A DNA stretch of 64,000 nucleotides from Alsobacter metallidurans (GTDB lineage Bacteria > Pseudomonadota > Alphaproteobacteria > Rhizobiales > Beijerinckiaceae): contig NZ_BMES01000003.1 in the NCBI RefSeq assembly GCF_014636935.1, positions 124,001 to 188,000 on the forward strand. Direction: 5' to 3'. A program made the position numbers and the translations under genes. Below are positions 1 to 8,550 of the stretch, one piece after another. The notes beneath the pieces were generated by a model that saw only the letters and a list, made by a program, of their open reading frames with translations, searched no databases and was not told the DNA's origin. Every line of letters starts with the position of its first letter. Positions within the stretch are counted from its first letter, which is position 1.

Positions 1-1149
1 TGTCGCAAGAGCCATCGCGGCTACGAAGAGCGTGGGCTCCAGAATGAGGGGGAAGAGCTCGGCGCCATCCGCTTGTCGCGCATAGCGGTGCCACACGACA
101 AGGGCTGCAGCGCCCAGGACCGAGCCGAAAGCCGACCCCGCGAACCCGAGCACTCCGCCCTGGATCAGGAACACGCGCAGGACCTGCGCGCGGCGGGCTC
201 CCATCGCGCGCAAGATGCCGATGTCCTTTGATCGCTGGATCACGGAAACAACCAGAACGGCTGCGATGCCGAATGCGACTGACAGCCCCACGAACAGCCG
301 GATGATCGTATTGGAGGTTTGTTGCGCCTTCACGGCAGTGAAAAACTGGGCGTTAGTCTTGATCCAGCTGTCCGCCTCGACGGGGCTGACAGCGGCGATG
401 TCCTGCGCGATGGTCTCGGCCGCGTAGATGTCCTTCACGGTTACATCGATGGTGGTCGCGCCGCCGATCAGGTTCAGGAGGCTTTGCGCGGTCCGAAGGG
501 CCACGTAGGCGTTGCGTCCGTTCACCCCCTTGTTGCCGAGGTCGAAAATCGCCGTGATGGTCAGGCTACGACCTTCGGCCGCCGCCGAAGCGACGTTCAA
601 CTTGTCGCCCACCGATGCGCCGAGCTCCTTCGCGAGTTCAGTCCCGACGATGACGTCGTCGCTGCCGAGCCGCATCTCTCCGGCGACGATATAGTCAGGC
701 ATTCTGACGATCTGGAAATACAGAGCGGGGTCCATTCCGGTGACATTGATGCTGCGGCTCGCGGAGCCGCGTACCGCGAGCGCTGAACCCGTCGCCGTGG
801 GCGCGACCATGTTCACGTCGGGGCGTCCGCTAATCTCGGCGGCGATCCGTTGCCACTGGTCGATCGAGATTACCCGCTGAGTTGGACGCTGCACGATCGC
901 GGCCTCGACGACCCCCGGCCCGGCGCGAAGCGGCCGCGCCACCTCGTCGGGCGGCAAGATCTGAATGTGGGGCTGGGACGTCAGAACCCGCCTGATGAAG
1001 TTCGCCTGCAACCCGGCCAGCATGGCCGACATGAAGACTATGACGGCGACGCCGATCGACACTCCGCCAAGGATGAACCCGGTTTGCAGGCGGCCTTCGG
1101 CGAGGAAGCGAAGCGCCGCGATCCACTCGAAGGGCAGCCAGCGTGTCAT
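1..1149 (-). CDS. ABC transporter permease, FtsX/MacB family (partial, C-terminus beyond window)
   Basis: Reading the minus strand from an ATG at 1149 gives about 383 codons before the window edge. The protein opens with MTRWLPFEWIAALRFL and an N-terminal membrane segment (about residues 20-45). A long periplasmic domain with LGASVGDKLNV and AIFDLGNKG follows. It then returns to the membrane with a segment ending VIQRSKDIGILRAMGARR, the classic FtsX-domain motif. Such permeases (MacB, LolC/E, DevC) are inner-membrane parts of efflux or lipoprotein-export pumps and work with a separate ATPase. The start overlaps the stop of the upstream HlyD gene as ATGA, so the two are translationally coupled. 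An ABC ATPase probably follows beyond the left edge. The substrate is unknown. Confidence 0.85.
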   Translation of the reverse strand, partial: MTRWLPFEWIAALRFLAEGRLQTGFILGGVSIGVAVIVFMSAMLAGLQANFIRRVLTSQPHIQILPPDEVARPLRAGPGVVEAAIVQRPTQRVISIDQWQRIAAEISGRPDVNMVAPTATGSALAVRGSASRSINVTGMDPALYFQIVRMPDYIVAGEMRLGSDDVIVGTELAKELGASVGDKLNVASAAAEGRSLTITAIFDLGNKGVNGRNAYVALRTAQSLLNLIGGATTIDVTVKDIYAAETIAQDIAAVSPVEADSWIKTNAQFFTAVKAQQTSNTIIRLFVGLSVAFGIAAVLVVSVIQRSKDIGILRAMGARRAQVLRVFLIQGGVLGFAGSAFGSVLGAAALVVWHRYARQADGAELFPLILEPTLFVAAMALAT

Positions 1150-2414
1150 GGCATCACGGCGCGAAGGCGCTGCCCAGCTCGAACGCCGGCTGCGACAGGG
1201 ATGAGCAGGTCGCCGGCATTCACGCCGTCGGTGAGCTCGACCTTGTCTCCGGCCCGTAAACTGACATGGACCTGCTGCACGCTGGCGCGGCCGTTCCGGA
1301 AAATCAAAACCCAAGGTCTGCCGCTGGTCGGGTCATGGATGACGCGCGTCGGCGCGATCAGGGCGTCCTTGCGCCTGTCCACTTCGATGTCGACCGAAAC
1401 CGTCATGTCCTGCCGCAGATATGGCGGCGGGTCCACGCTGGTGAGCTTCACCTCGACGGACGCCCGGGAGATGTCGACGCCGGGATTGATGTAGGTGAGC
1501 TTGGCCGGAAACGTCTTGTCCGGGTAGGCGTCCGCGGAGGCCTTTGCGTCCTGCCCGAGAGAAAGGAGGCCAAGGTTTTTCTCGTCGATCGGGACGACGA
1601 GTTGCACGTTTCCGCTTGGCGCTAAAACAAAGAGCGCCTTGCCCGGTTGCACGACCGCGCCGCGCTCGACTTTCCGGCTGATGAGCACGCCGTCGCGTGG
1701 CGCGGCGACAGTGGCGTATCCCAATCTGGCGTTTGCGGTGGCCAAGGTGGCCCGCGCCTGCGTCAGTTGCGTTTGGGCGATCACGAAGTTGCTTCCGCCT
1801 GGGCTCATCGTGAACACCGCAAGTTCCGCCGAGCGGACCTGGGTTCTGGCGACGTCGAGATCCCGGGTCGCTGCGTCCAGGGCGGCATGGGTGCCATAGC
1901 CAGATGCGGCAAGGCGAGAGGCGCGGTCGTAGGCTTCCTTCGCGTTGACCAAGGTGGCTTTCGCTTGCTTCAGATTTTCCTGGGCGGAAGGGAGCGAAAG
2001 CTCCTCCATTTGCCGCAGCTGCGCCTCGGCCTGCTGGACGAGGCCTTCCGCCTGCACAACCGCCGCCTGCAGCTCGCTGGCGTCCAGCGTGATCAGCGGC
2101 TGCCCGCGCGTGACGGCCTGTCCTTCGTTGACGAGGACCTCGGCCACCGTCCCGGTGATCTGGCTGCCCACCTCCACCCGGAAAGGGGTTTCAACGTGGC
2201 CGCTGGCCACCACGGTCCTGACCAGATCGCCGCGGATGACGGGGTAGCACACAACCTCGGGTCCCAGCATGGCGCGAGTCAGCCAGCCTAGCGCGAGACA
2301 GGCCACCGCGAGCCCGCCGAGCAGGCCCCACTTATGGTTCCGGACGGCCGCGGCGGCCAACAGGAACCAGGAGGGCCCTGCACGCGTGAGCGGCTCGCGG
2401 GGGAATGATTCCAC
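1146..2414 (-). CDS. HlyD/MacA-type periplasmic adaptor (membrane fusion) protein
   Basis: This 422-residue adaptor has a GTG start. One N-terminal membrane helix lies near residues 30-50 (GLLGGLAVACLALGW). A first lipoyl/barrel-sandwich half (GHVETPFRVEVGSQITGTV, then VNEGQAVTRGQPLITLD) leads into a long Gln/Ala/Glu-rich coiled-coil hairpin (about 105-210). The second half is at about 220-250 (ATVAAPRDGVLISRKVERG), followed by the beta-barrel domain. This is the standard MFP architecture linking an inner-membrane pump to the outer membrane. It lies directly upstream of and overlaps the FtsX-type permease, so the pair resembles MacAB or DevBC. The family assignment is clear; the cargo is not. 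Confidence 0.9.
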   Translation of the reverse strand: MESFPREPLTRAGPSWFLLAAAAVRNHKWGLLGGLAVACLALGWLTRAMLGPEVVCYPVIRGDLVRTVVASGHVETPFRVEVGSQITGTVAEVLVNEGQAVTRGQPLITLDASELQAAVVQAEGLVQQAEAQLRQMEELSLPSAQENLKQAKATLVNAKEAYDRASRLAASGYGTHAALDAATRDLDVARTQVRSAELAVFTMSPGGSNFVIAQTQLTQARATLATANARLGYATVAAPRDGVLISRKVERGAVVQPGKALFVLAPSGNVQLVVPIDEKNLGLLSLGQDAKASADAYPDKTFPAKLTYINPGVDISRASVEVKLTSVDPPPYLRQDMTVSVDIEVDRRKDALIAPTRVIHDPTSGRPWVLIFRNGRASVQQVHVSLRAGDKVELTDGVNAGDLLIPVAAGVRAGQRLRAVMP

Positions 2415-2493
2415 GGAGTGCTCTTGGGGGTTCGGAACGCACGCTTACCTAGGTCCGAACGGCAGGACCGGCATTGCGCTGGATCATGTCGCC

Positions 2494-5079
2494 TCATCGT
2501 CGACCCGGGCGGCCTGAATGCCGGGCCCGCGGCCGGCAAGGCCGCACGTCGCGCCGCAACGCAAAGGGCTTCAGCATTTCAGCCGTCGCCAGGTAGGCGA
2601 CCACGATGGCGCCGATCGCCGCGAGGGTCGTGGCCGGCGGGGGCTCGAAGCCGAAGGAGGCGCCAAGCGGCGAAAAGGGCAGGATTAATGCCGCCAAGAG
2701 TGCCAGCATGGATGAGGCGACAAGCGCGCCTCCTGGCCGGTCGGCCCATGGCCTGGCCGTGGTACGGATCACGAAGATGACGAGGATCTGCGTCGCCATG
2801 GACTCCATAAACCACGCCGTCCGGAAGGCCTCAGGGGTGGCTCTCAACCCGTAAAGCGTCCCAAACGTCAGCGCGTCGAAGAGAGACGAGAGAGGCCCCA
2901 TCACGGCCGCGAAGCGTATGAGGCCGTCCATATCCCAAACTTGCGGCCGCGCCGTGCCGTCGGCCCGCACGCCGTCGAACGGAATGCCAATCTCGGAAAG
3001 ATCATAGAGCAGGTTGTTGAGCAGGATCTGCGTGGGCAGCATCGGCAGAAACGGCAGCACAAAGGAAGCGGCTGCCATCGAGAGCATGTTGCCGAAATTC
3101 GAACTCGCGCCCATCCGCACATATTTGAGGATGTTGGCGAAGGTGCGCCTGCCCTCCTCCACCCCGTCCGCCACAACGGCGAGGTCGGGCGCAAGCAGGA
3201 TCATATCGGCGGCCGCCTGGGCGACGCCGGTGGCCCCGTCGACCGACAGGCCAACGTCGGCCGCCTGGAGGGCCGGCGCGTCGTTGATGCCGTCGCCAAG
3301 GAAGCCAACGATCGCGCCTTTCGCCTGCAAAGCGCGAACGATGCGCGATTTCTGGTCGGGCGCGAGTCGGCCGAACGCGTCCACGGTCTGGATCTTCACC
3401 GCGAGCGCTTCGTCGCTCAGCTGCGCCACCTCGTCGCCCGAGAGGACCGTGACGGCGTCCTGGCCGACGAGGCCCGCGACGTGCTGCACCACCGCCGGGT
3501 CGTCGCCCGAGAGGATTTTGAGGCTCACGCCAGCTTTGGCCAGCCGCGCGATCGCGCTTCGGGCGGTGGCTTTGGGCGGGTCCGCAAAGACGCACAGCCC
3601 CTCGAAGATCAAGTCCCGCTCGTCCTCGGCGCCGAGTTCAACCGCGCCTTTGGTCCAGGGTCGGGATGCAACCGCGATGCTGCGCAGGCCATCCCCGGCC
3701 AGTGACCTGATGCGCGCCTGAACAGCGGCACGCATCTCGGCCTCTATCGGCTGGACGCAAGCCCCCGTCCTCGTGCGCGCGCACAAGGCCAGCACCTGCT
3801 CGGGCGCACCCTTGAGGATCAGGATACCGCCTTCAGGGCCGTTTGCGAGGATCGCGCCGGTCCTGCGGGAAAAATCGAAGCTGCGCCGGCCTTTGAGCGA
3901 CCAGCCCGTAGCGGAGTCCGGCAAGCTTTTGCGGAGCGCTTCGTCTAGCGCTCCACGGTCACCCCCGAGTTCCGCCGCCGCGGCGGCAAGCCTGACGGGG
4001 CGCGAATCCTCCGCCCCATCGGGTGCGATGCTACGATTCAGCTCAATCTCGGCCGCTGTCAGCGTGCCGGTCTTGTCTGTGCACAGCACCGTCATCGCGC
4101 CGAGGTCATGAATTGAGGCCAGCCGCTTGACGATGACCTTTCGACGGGCCATGCGCGTCGCCCCGCGCGACAGCGTGACTGTGGTAATCATGGGTAAAAG
4201 CTCGGGCGTCAGCCCAACCGCGAGAGCGACGGCGAACAACAGGGAGCCCAGGAGGTCACGGCCGACGATCATCCGCGCCGCCAGCACGACAACCACAAGG
4301 CCGAGCGTCAGCCGGGCGATCGTGAGCCCGAAAGCGTGCAGGTCACGCTGAAAGGGCGAAGCCTCCTGCGGGCCCGCCAACGCGGCGGCTGCCGCGCCAA
4401 ACACCGTATTGCGGCCGGTGCCGACCGCCAGCGCTGTCGCCTCTCCGGAGAGCGCCACAGCACCGCGATACAGCAGGCTCGCCGTGTCGCCGCCCTTGGA
4501 GCCGGCCGTCGGCGACCGCTTTTCAACAGGATAAGGCTCGCCCGTCAACGCGGCCTCGCCGGCCGTGAAGGCCGCGGCGTCGAGGACAAGCGCGTCGGCC
4601 GGGATGATGTCGCCCGCCCGCACTCGCAGCAGATCGCCCGGCACTACCTGCTCGACGTCGATCTGCAAAGAGGCGCCGTCGCGTAGGACCTCCGCTTTGA
4701 GGGCCACGGATTGGCGGAGCACTTCGGCGGCCCTGATGGCCTGCCCTTCCTGGACGGTATCCAGGCCGATCGACAGTGTCAGGATCGCTACGATGATCCC
4801 GCCCCCGACCTCGTCGCCGGTGACGACCGAGACCAGCCCGGCGCTCAGCAGGATCAGAGAGAGCGGCTCAAGCAGCCTGCGTAGGACGGCTCTTGGCCAG
4901 CCCTCGCGCCTGCTCTCCGCGTCACGGTTCGGGCCGAAGCGTTCGAGCCTGCTCGCAGCCTCCGCGGCGGTGAGGCCGCTCGTTCCGCAGCCAAGGCGAC
5001 CGCAGACCTCCTCGACGCTCAGCGTCCAGAACTGGGCCAGCGCGCCGCCAGGTCCCGAATGGGTATCGGACATCTCCAT
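2494..5079 (-). CDS. mgtA: Magnesium-translocating P-type ATPase (MgtA/MgtB type)
   Basis: A P3B-type ATPase of about 861 residues that imports Mg2+ across the inner membrane at the cost of ATP. Visible features in order: an N-terminal cation-ATPase domain (FGPNRDAESRREGWP), an actuator domain with the TGE loop (EAALTGEPYPVEK), the phosphorylation motif DKTGTLT (Asp near residue 335), and the hinge GDGINDAPAL. The membrane part carries NILKYVRMGASSNFGNM and LPMLPTQILLNNLLYD, which are characteristic of MgtA. The open frame extends to 5226, but the first good in-frame ATG is at 5079 and matches family N-termini. About 170 bp separate it from the phosphatase gene, so it is probably its own unit. 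No mgtL-like leader or Mg2+ riboswitch was recognised. Confidence 0.92.
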   Translation of the reverse strand: MEMSDTHSGPGGALAQFWTLSVEEVCGRLGCGTSGLTAAEAASRLERFGPNRDAESRREGWPRAVLRRLLEPLSLILLSAGLVSVVTGDEVGGGIIVAILTLSIGLDTVQEGQAIRAAEVLRQSVALKAEVLRDGASLQIDVEQVVPGDLLRVRAGDIIPADALVLDAAAFTAGEAALTGEPYPVEKRSPTAGSKGGDTASLLYRGAVALSGEATALAVGTGRNTVFGAAAAALAGPQEASPFQRDLHAFGLTIARLTLGLVVVVLAARMIVGRDLLGSLLFAVALAVGLTPELLPMITTVTLSRGATRMARRKVIVKRLASIHDLGAMTVLCTDKTGTLTAAEIELNRSIAPDGAEDSRPVRLAAAAAELGGDRGALDEALRKSLPDSATGWSLKGRRSFDFSRRTGAILANGPEGGILILKGAPEQVLALCARTRTGACVQPIEAEMRAAVQARIRSLAGDGLRSIAVASRPWTKGAVELGAEDERDLIFEGLCVFADPPKATARSAIARLAKAGVSLKILSGDDPAVVQHVAGLVGQDAVTVLSGDEVAQLSDEALAVKIQTVDAFGRLAPDQKSRIVRALQAKGAIVGFLGDGINDAPALQAADVGLSVDGATGVAQAAADMILLAPDLAVVADGVEEGRRTFANILKYVRMGASSNFGNMLSMAAASFVLPFLPMLPTQILLNNLLYDLSEIGIPFDGVRADGTARPQVWDMDGLIRFAAVMGPLSSLFDALTFGTLYGLRATPEAFRTAWFMESMATQILVIFVIRTTARPWADRPGGALVASSMLALLAALILPFSPLGASFGFEPPPATTLAAIGAIVVAYLATAEMLKPFALRRDVRPCRPRARHSGRPGRR

Positions 5080-5253
5080 CTCACGCCTCAGGCGGCAAAG
5101 ACGCGAGCAGTTGAAGACCACTGGCGAATTGCCGCAATGCGCTGCGTCAACGAGAGGGCCGGCTCGGCTAAGCGCGGCCACGGTTTGGTTTGTTGACGTT
5201 CGGCGGCATTCTGGGGCGACCGGCAAACTGCCTGATCGGTCGAGAGCGGCCTG

Positions 5254-6021
5254 TTAGATCAACGCCGGGAGGATTTGGCCGACCAGGTCCAGGGCGGGCG
5301 GTGATCCGCACGCATAAGCGAGCTTGTCGCTCAGCTCCAGTGCGGGCCAGTCGAGAGTGCTCTCGATCCCCAAGCTGGCCAGGATCGGCAGGGCCGCCAT
5401 CACGTCCCAGGTCGACTCGCCGACGCCCACATAGCCGTCGACCTGGCCGCAAGCCAGCTCCATCAGGGATACCGTCGATGACCCGCAGCACCGGATCATC
5501 ATATTCTGCTGCATCACGAACTTCAGCAGCTCCAGGCGCTTAGCAGCCGGAATGCGAGGATGCATTCCGACGCCGATGCAGCCCCGGCTCCGGTCGAAGT
5601 CGCCAGGGCGGATAATAGGCGCGCCATTGAGAGTTGCAGGCGCGCCTAAACCGCCCGCGAACGTCTGCCGCTTGACCGGAGCATAAATCACGCCGGCCTG
5701 AGGGCGCCCTTTGTCGTATAGGCCGATCGAGACCGCCCACTGATCGCCGCCCCGAACGAAATTGAATGTGCCGTCGATCGGGTCGATCACCCAGAGCCGG
5801 CCCGAGCGGCCTTGGGCGGACGCACCCTCCTCGCCAAAGACGCCGTCGTCAGGAAAGAGCTTGGCGAGGCCGGCCGTGATGAAGGCCTCGGCCTCGCGGT
5901 CCGCGACCGTGACGAGGTCGAGGTGGCCCTTCGCCTCGACGGCGTCGACGCCAAGGCGTTCGAAATGGCGGAGCGCAATCTCGCCCGCATCCTGCGCGAG
6001 ACGCGCGATGTCACCCAACAT
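5254..6021 (-). CDS. Inositol monophosphatase family phosphatase
   Basis: A 255-residue protein of the IMPase/FBPase/CysQ superfamily, which hydrolyses small phosphate monoesters with Mg2+. The metal-binding motifs are GEEG (about residue 65), WVIDPIDGTFNF (about 77-88) and the C-terminal WDVMAA (about 190), all in order with catalytic Asp and Glu present. Length is normal for the family. It is the last gene of the Ugp-type operon, 16 bp after the phosphodiesterase gene. That placement suggests it removes phosphate from the product of the phosphodiesterase. The substrate could be inositol phosphate, glycerol phosphate, histidinol phosphate or a nucleotide; sequence alone does not decide. Confidence 0.9.
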   Translation of the reverse strand: MLGDIARLAQDAGEIALRHFERLGVDAVEAKGHLDLVTVADREAEAFITAGLAKLFPDDGVFGEEGASAQGRSGRLWVIDPIDGTFNFVRGGDQWAVSIGLYDKGRPQAGVIYAPVKRQTFAGGLGAPATLNGAPIIRPGDFDRSRGCIGVGMHPRIPAAKRLELLKFVMQQNMMIRCCGSSTVSLMELACGQVDGYVGVGESTWDVMAALPILASLGIESTLDWPALELSDKLAYACGSPPALDLVGQILPALI

Positions 6022-6037
6022 GGAAGGTCCTTTCGGA

Positions 6038-6817
6038 TCAGATCGCGACGTAGCGGGTGTGGATGACGCCTGCGCCGTCCGGCCCGAGTCGATGGAGGAA
6101 ATAGCTGTATGGCTCGGTGACGGGGCCGGGCTCCTCGATGTCGGCAGCGAGATCGAGGCCGATCTGGAAGGCGGGGCTGCCCGCCACCGCCGCGACGGCG
6201 CCGTTCCACATCGCCTGGAAAGGCCGGTGGATATGGCCGCTCAGGATGCGGGTGGGCGCCCGCCGCGCCGCAACCAGCCGGCCGAACTCCTCGCCCCCCT
6301 CGATCAGGGCGTTGCGGTCGAGCGTCGCCATCCCGGATGGGAACGGCGGGTGGTGCATCACGATCAGCAGAGGCTTGTCCCGCAAGGGCGCTATCGTCTC
6401 GCTCACCCATTTCAATCGTGTTGAGCACAGGCGGCCCGGCACACGACCAGGGATCAGCGTGTCGAGCGCCAGGACCCGCCAATCGGCGACCTGCGTCTCG
6501 TAATGCAGGTACTTGCCGGGCGGGTAGTCCACCAAGTCCGCAAAAGCGGCCCTCATCGTGTCGCGCCTGTCGTGGTTGCCCGGGGCAATCACGAGCCGCG
6601 CCTGCAGCGGCCCTAGCACGTCGCGAAGCAGGGCATAGTCGGCTTCGGACCCGCCATCCGTCAGGTCGCCGCTGATCACGATCGCATCGAGGGACCAAGG
6701 AAGTGAGGCGAGATCGGCGACCACGGCCCTGGCCGCCCGTTCGGCGTCGGGGCGCACGAGGTGGGTTTCACCCCTCTCGCTGAAAACATGGAAGTCGGAC
6801 ACATGCGCGATCAGCAT
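6038..6817 (-). CDS. Class III phosphodiesterase, GpdQ/CpdA-like metallophosphoesterase
   Basis: A 259-residue calcineurin-like metallophosphoesterase. All binuclear-metal motifs are visible: SDFHV near the N-terminus (Asp, His), VISGDLTDGG, APGNHDRR, MHHPPFPSG and SGHIHRPF. Length and motif spacing fit the glycerophosphodiesterase GpdQ and cyclic-AMP phosphodiesterase CpdA group. The frame opens at 6862, but I chose ATG 6817: the family begins with this MLIAHVSDFH segment, TGAGG lies about 10 bp upstream, and it clears the permease stop. In an Ugp operon a glycerophosphodiester phosphodiesterase is the likely role, generating glycerol-3-phosphate or a head-group phosphate for the next enzyme. 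A cyclic-nucleotide substrate is the main alternative. Confidence 0.88.
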   Translation of the reverse strand: MLIAHVSDFHVFSERGETHLVRPDAERAARAVVADLASLPWSLDAIVISGDLTDGGSEADYALLRDVLGPLQARLVIAPGNHDRRDTMRAAFADLVDYPPGKYLHYETQVADWRVLALDTLIPGRVPGRLCSTRLKWVSETIAPLRDKPLLIVMHHPPFPSGMATLDRNALIEGGEEFGRLVAARRAPTRILSGHIHRPFQAMWNGAVAAVAGSPAFQIGLDLAADIEEPGPVTEPYSYFLHRLGPDGAGVIHTRYVAI

Positions 6818-6827
6818 GGGAGAGGCC

Positions 6828-7652
6828 TCATCGAATGCCGGCGCGCAGGAAACTTTGCACAAACTGGCGCTGGAACAGCAGGAACGCGAGCAGGAGCGGT
6901 GCGACGGACAGGATCGTGGCGGCCGTGACGAGGCTCCAGTCGACGCCCTGCTCGACCGTGGAGAACACCTGCAGGCCCACCGTGATGGGCCGCGTCTCCA
7001 CCGAGTTGGTGACGATGAGCGGCCACAGGAAATTGTTCCAGTGGTAGCTCACGGTGACGAGCCCATAGGCGATGTAGGTGGGCTTTGCGACCGGGATGAA
7101 CACCCGCAGCAGCACCTGGATTGGGCCCGCGCCTTCCAACCGCGCCGCTTCCTCGAGCTCCTTGGGGACGCTCTTGAAGGTCTGCCGGAACAGGAAGATG
7201 CCAAAGGCCGACGCCAGGTAGGGCAGCCCCATCCCCAGGATGGTGTCGAGCAGCCCGAGGCGCGACAGCGTCCGGTAGTTCTCCACCAGGAGCACCTCGG
7301 GCATGATCATGAGCTGCAGCAGCACGGCCATGAACAGCAGGTTCGAGCCCCGGAACGGGAAGCACACGAAGGCGTAGGCCGCCATGGTGCAGATCACGAA
7401 TTGGCAGACCAGGATCAGCGACACCAGCATGAAGGTGTTCAGGAAATACCGCGCGAAGGGCGCGGCGTTCCAGGCCCGGCTGAAGTTCTCCAGGGTCCAG
7501 GGCGCCAGCAGGTCCAGCCTGGCGGCGTAGATGGCCGGGTGGAAGGCGGTCCAGATCGCGTAGGCGAGCGGCAGGATCCAGAGGATCGCCAACCCCCACG
7601 CCCCGGCGGTGACCAGGGCAGTCGAGAACGGGCTCGTACGTTCCACACTCAT
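6828..7652 (-). CDS. ugpE: Sugar/glycerol-3-phosphate ABC importer permease, UgpE-like
   Basis: A 274-residue inner-membrane permease of the carbohydrate-uptake-1 family with six predicted helices. The cytoplasmic EAA loop reads KSVPKELEEAARLEGAGPIQVLLRVF (about residues 165-190, given here only as its conserved core EEAARLEGAG). It starts in the overlap with the UgpA-like gene (4 bp) and is followed 10 bp later by the phosphodiesterase. UgpE/MalG/LacG all share this architecture; the Ugp label rests on the companion binding protein and the phosphodiesterase. Substrate specificity resides mainly in the binding protein. Confidence 0.85.
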   Translation of the reverse strand: MSVERTSPFSTALVTAGAWGLAILWILPLAYAIWTAFHPAIYAARLDLLAPWTLENFSRAWNAAPFARYFLNTFMLVSLILVCQFVICTMAAYAFVCFPFRGSNLLFMAVLLQLMIMPEVLLVENYRTLSRLGLLDTILGMGLPYLASAFGIFLFRQTFKSVPKELEEAARLEGAGPIQVLLRVFIPVAKPTYIAYGLVTVSYHWNNFLWPLIVTNSVETRPITVGLQVFSTVEQGVDWSLVTAATILSVAPLLLAFLLFQRQFVQSFLRAGIR

Positions 7653-8539
7653 CTATAATGGACCCGCTTGTCGGCGTAGCCGAACTGGAACAGCGCGATC
7701 AGCGCCAGCATGGCGAGCAGCACGACCGTCAGGGCTGCGGCGTAGCCCGTGTCCCAATAGCCGAAACCGACCTGGTAGACGTAGAACAGCAGCAGCACGG
7801 TGGCGTTGTCGGGCCCGCCCCGCGTCATCGCGATCACGTGGTCCACCAGCCTGAACGCGCCGATCACGGCGTTGATGGACACGAACAGCGTGGTCGGCAT
7901 CAGCAAGGGCAGCGTCACGCGCCGGAAACGCTGCCACGGGCTCGCACCCTCCAGCGCCGCGGCCTCCATGAGGGTGGGCGAGATCTGCTGCAGGGCCGCC
8001 AGGTAGAAGATCATGAAGAACCCGGCCTCCTTCCAGATCGTGATCACGATCAGGGCGCCGAGCGCGGTCTCCTTGGAGCCGAGCCAGTTGGCCCCTCCAC
8101 CGCCGAAGTGGCGAAGCAGCTGGTCCACGAGGCCGTAGTCGGGCGTGTAGAAGAACAGCCAGATGTTCGCCACCGCCACCATCGGCAGCACGGTCGGGGT
8201 GAAATAGGCCATGCGGACGATGCCGCGCCCGCGCAGCTTGCCGCTGACGAACAGCGCCATCGCGAGCGCCAGCGCCATCGAGATCGGGATGGTCGTGAAG
8301 GCGTAGATCGCGTTGTTGACCAACGCCTTCCAGAACACCGGGTCGGCGACCATGGTCTCGTAGTGTGTCGACCCGATGAAAACCGACGGCCGGCGTCCGC
8401 GGGCGGTGGAAAAGAAGCTGTCGATCACCGTGGTGACGATCGGCTGGTAGGTGAACACCCACAGCAGGACGGCCGCCGGCAACAGCAGCAGCGCGCTGGT
8501 GAGCGCATTGCGTGATCCGGCGAGCCGCCCTGCCCTCAT
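7649..8539 (-). CDS. ugpA: Sugar/glycerol-3-phosphate ABC importer permease, UgpA-like
   Basis: A 296-residue permease with six helices. The first is LLLPAAVLLWVFTYQPIV near residues 18-36. The EAA loop LMEAAALEGASPWQRF lies near 190-205. It pairs with the UgpE-like permease, whose start overlaps its stop by 4 bp. It begins 11 bp after the binding-protein gene. The order binding protein, UgpA, UgpE with UgpC in front is a common alphaproteobacterial arrangement. It is confidently a CUT1-family permease; the exact substrate is inferred from context. Confidence 0.86.
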   Translation of the reverse strand: MRAGRLAGSRNALTSALLLLPAAVLLWVFTYQPIVTTVIDSFFSTARGRRPSVFIGSTHYETMVADPVFWKALVNNAIYAFTTIPISMALALAMALFVSGKLRGRGIVRMAYFTPTVLPMVAVANIWLFFYTPDYGLVDQLLRHFGGGGANWLGSKETALGALIVITIWKEAGFFMIFYLAALQQISPTLMEAAALEGASPWQRFRRVTLPLLMPTTLFVSINAVIGAFRLVDHVIAMTRGGPDNATVLLLFYVYQVGFGYWDTGYAAALTVVLLAMLALIALFQFGYADKRVHYR

Positions 8540-8550
8540 GGGAATGCCTC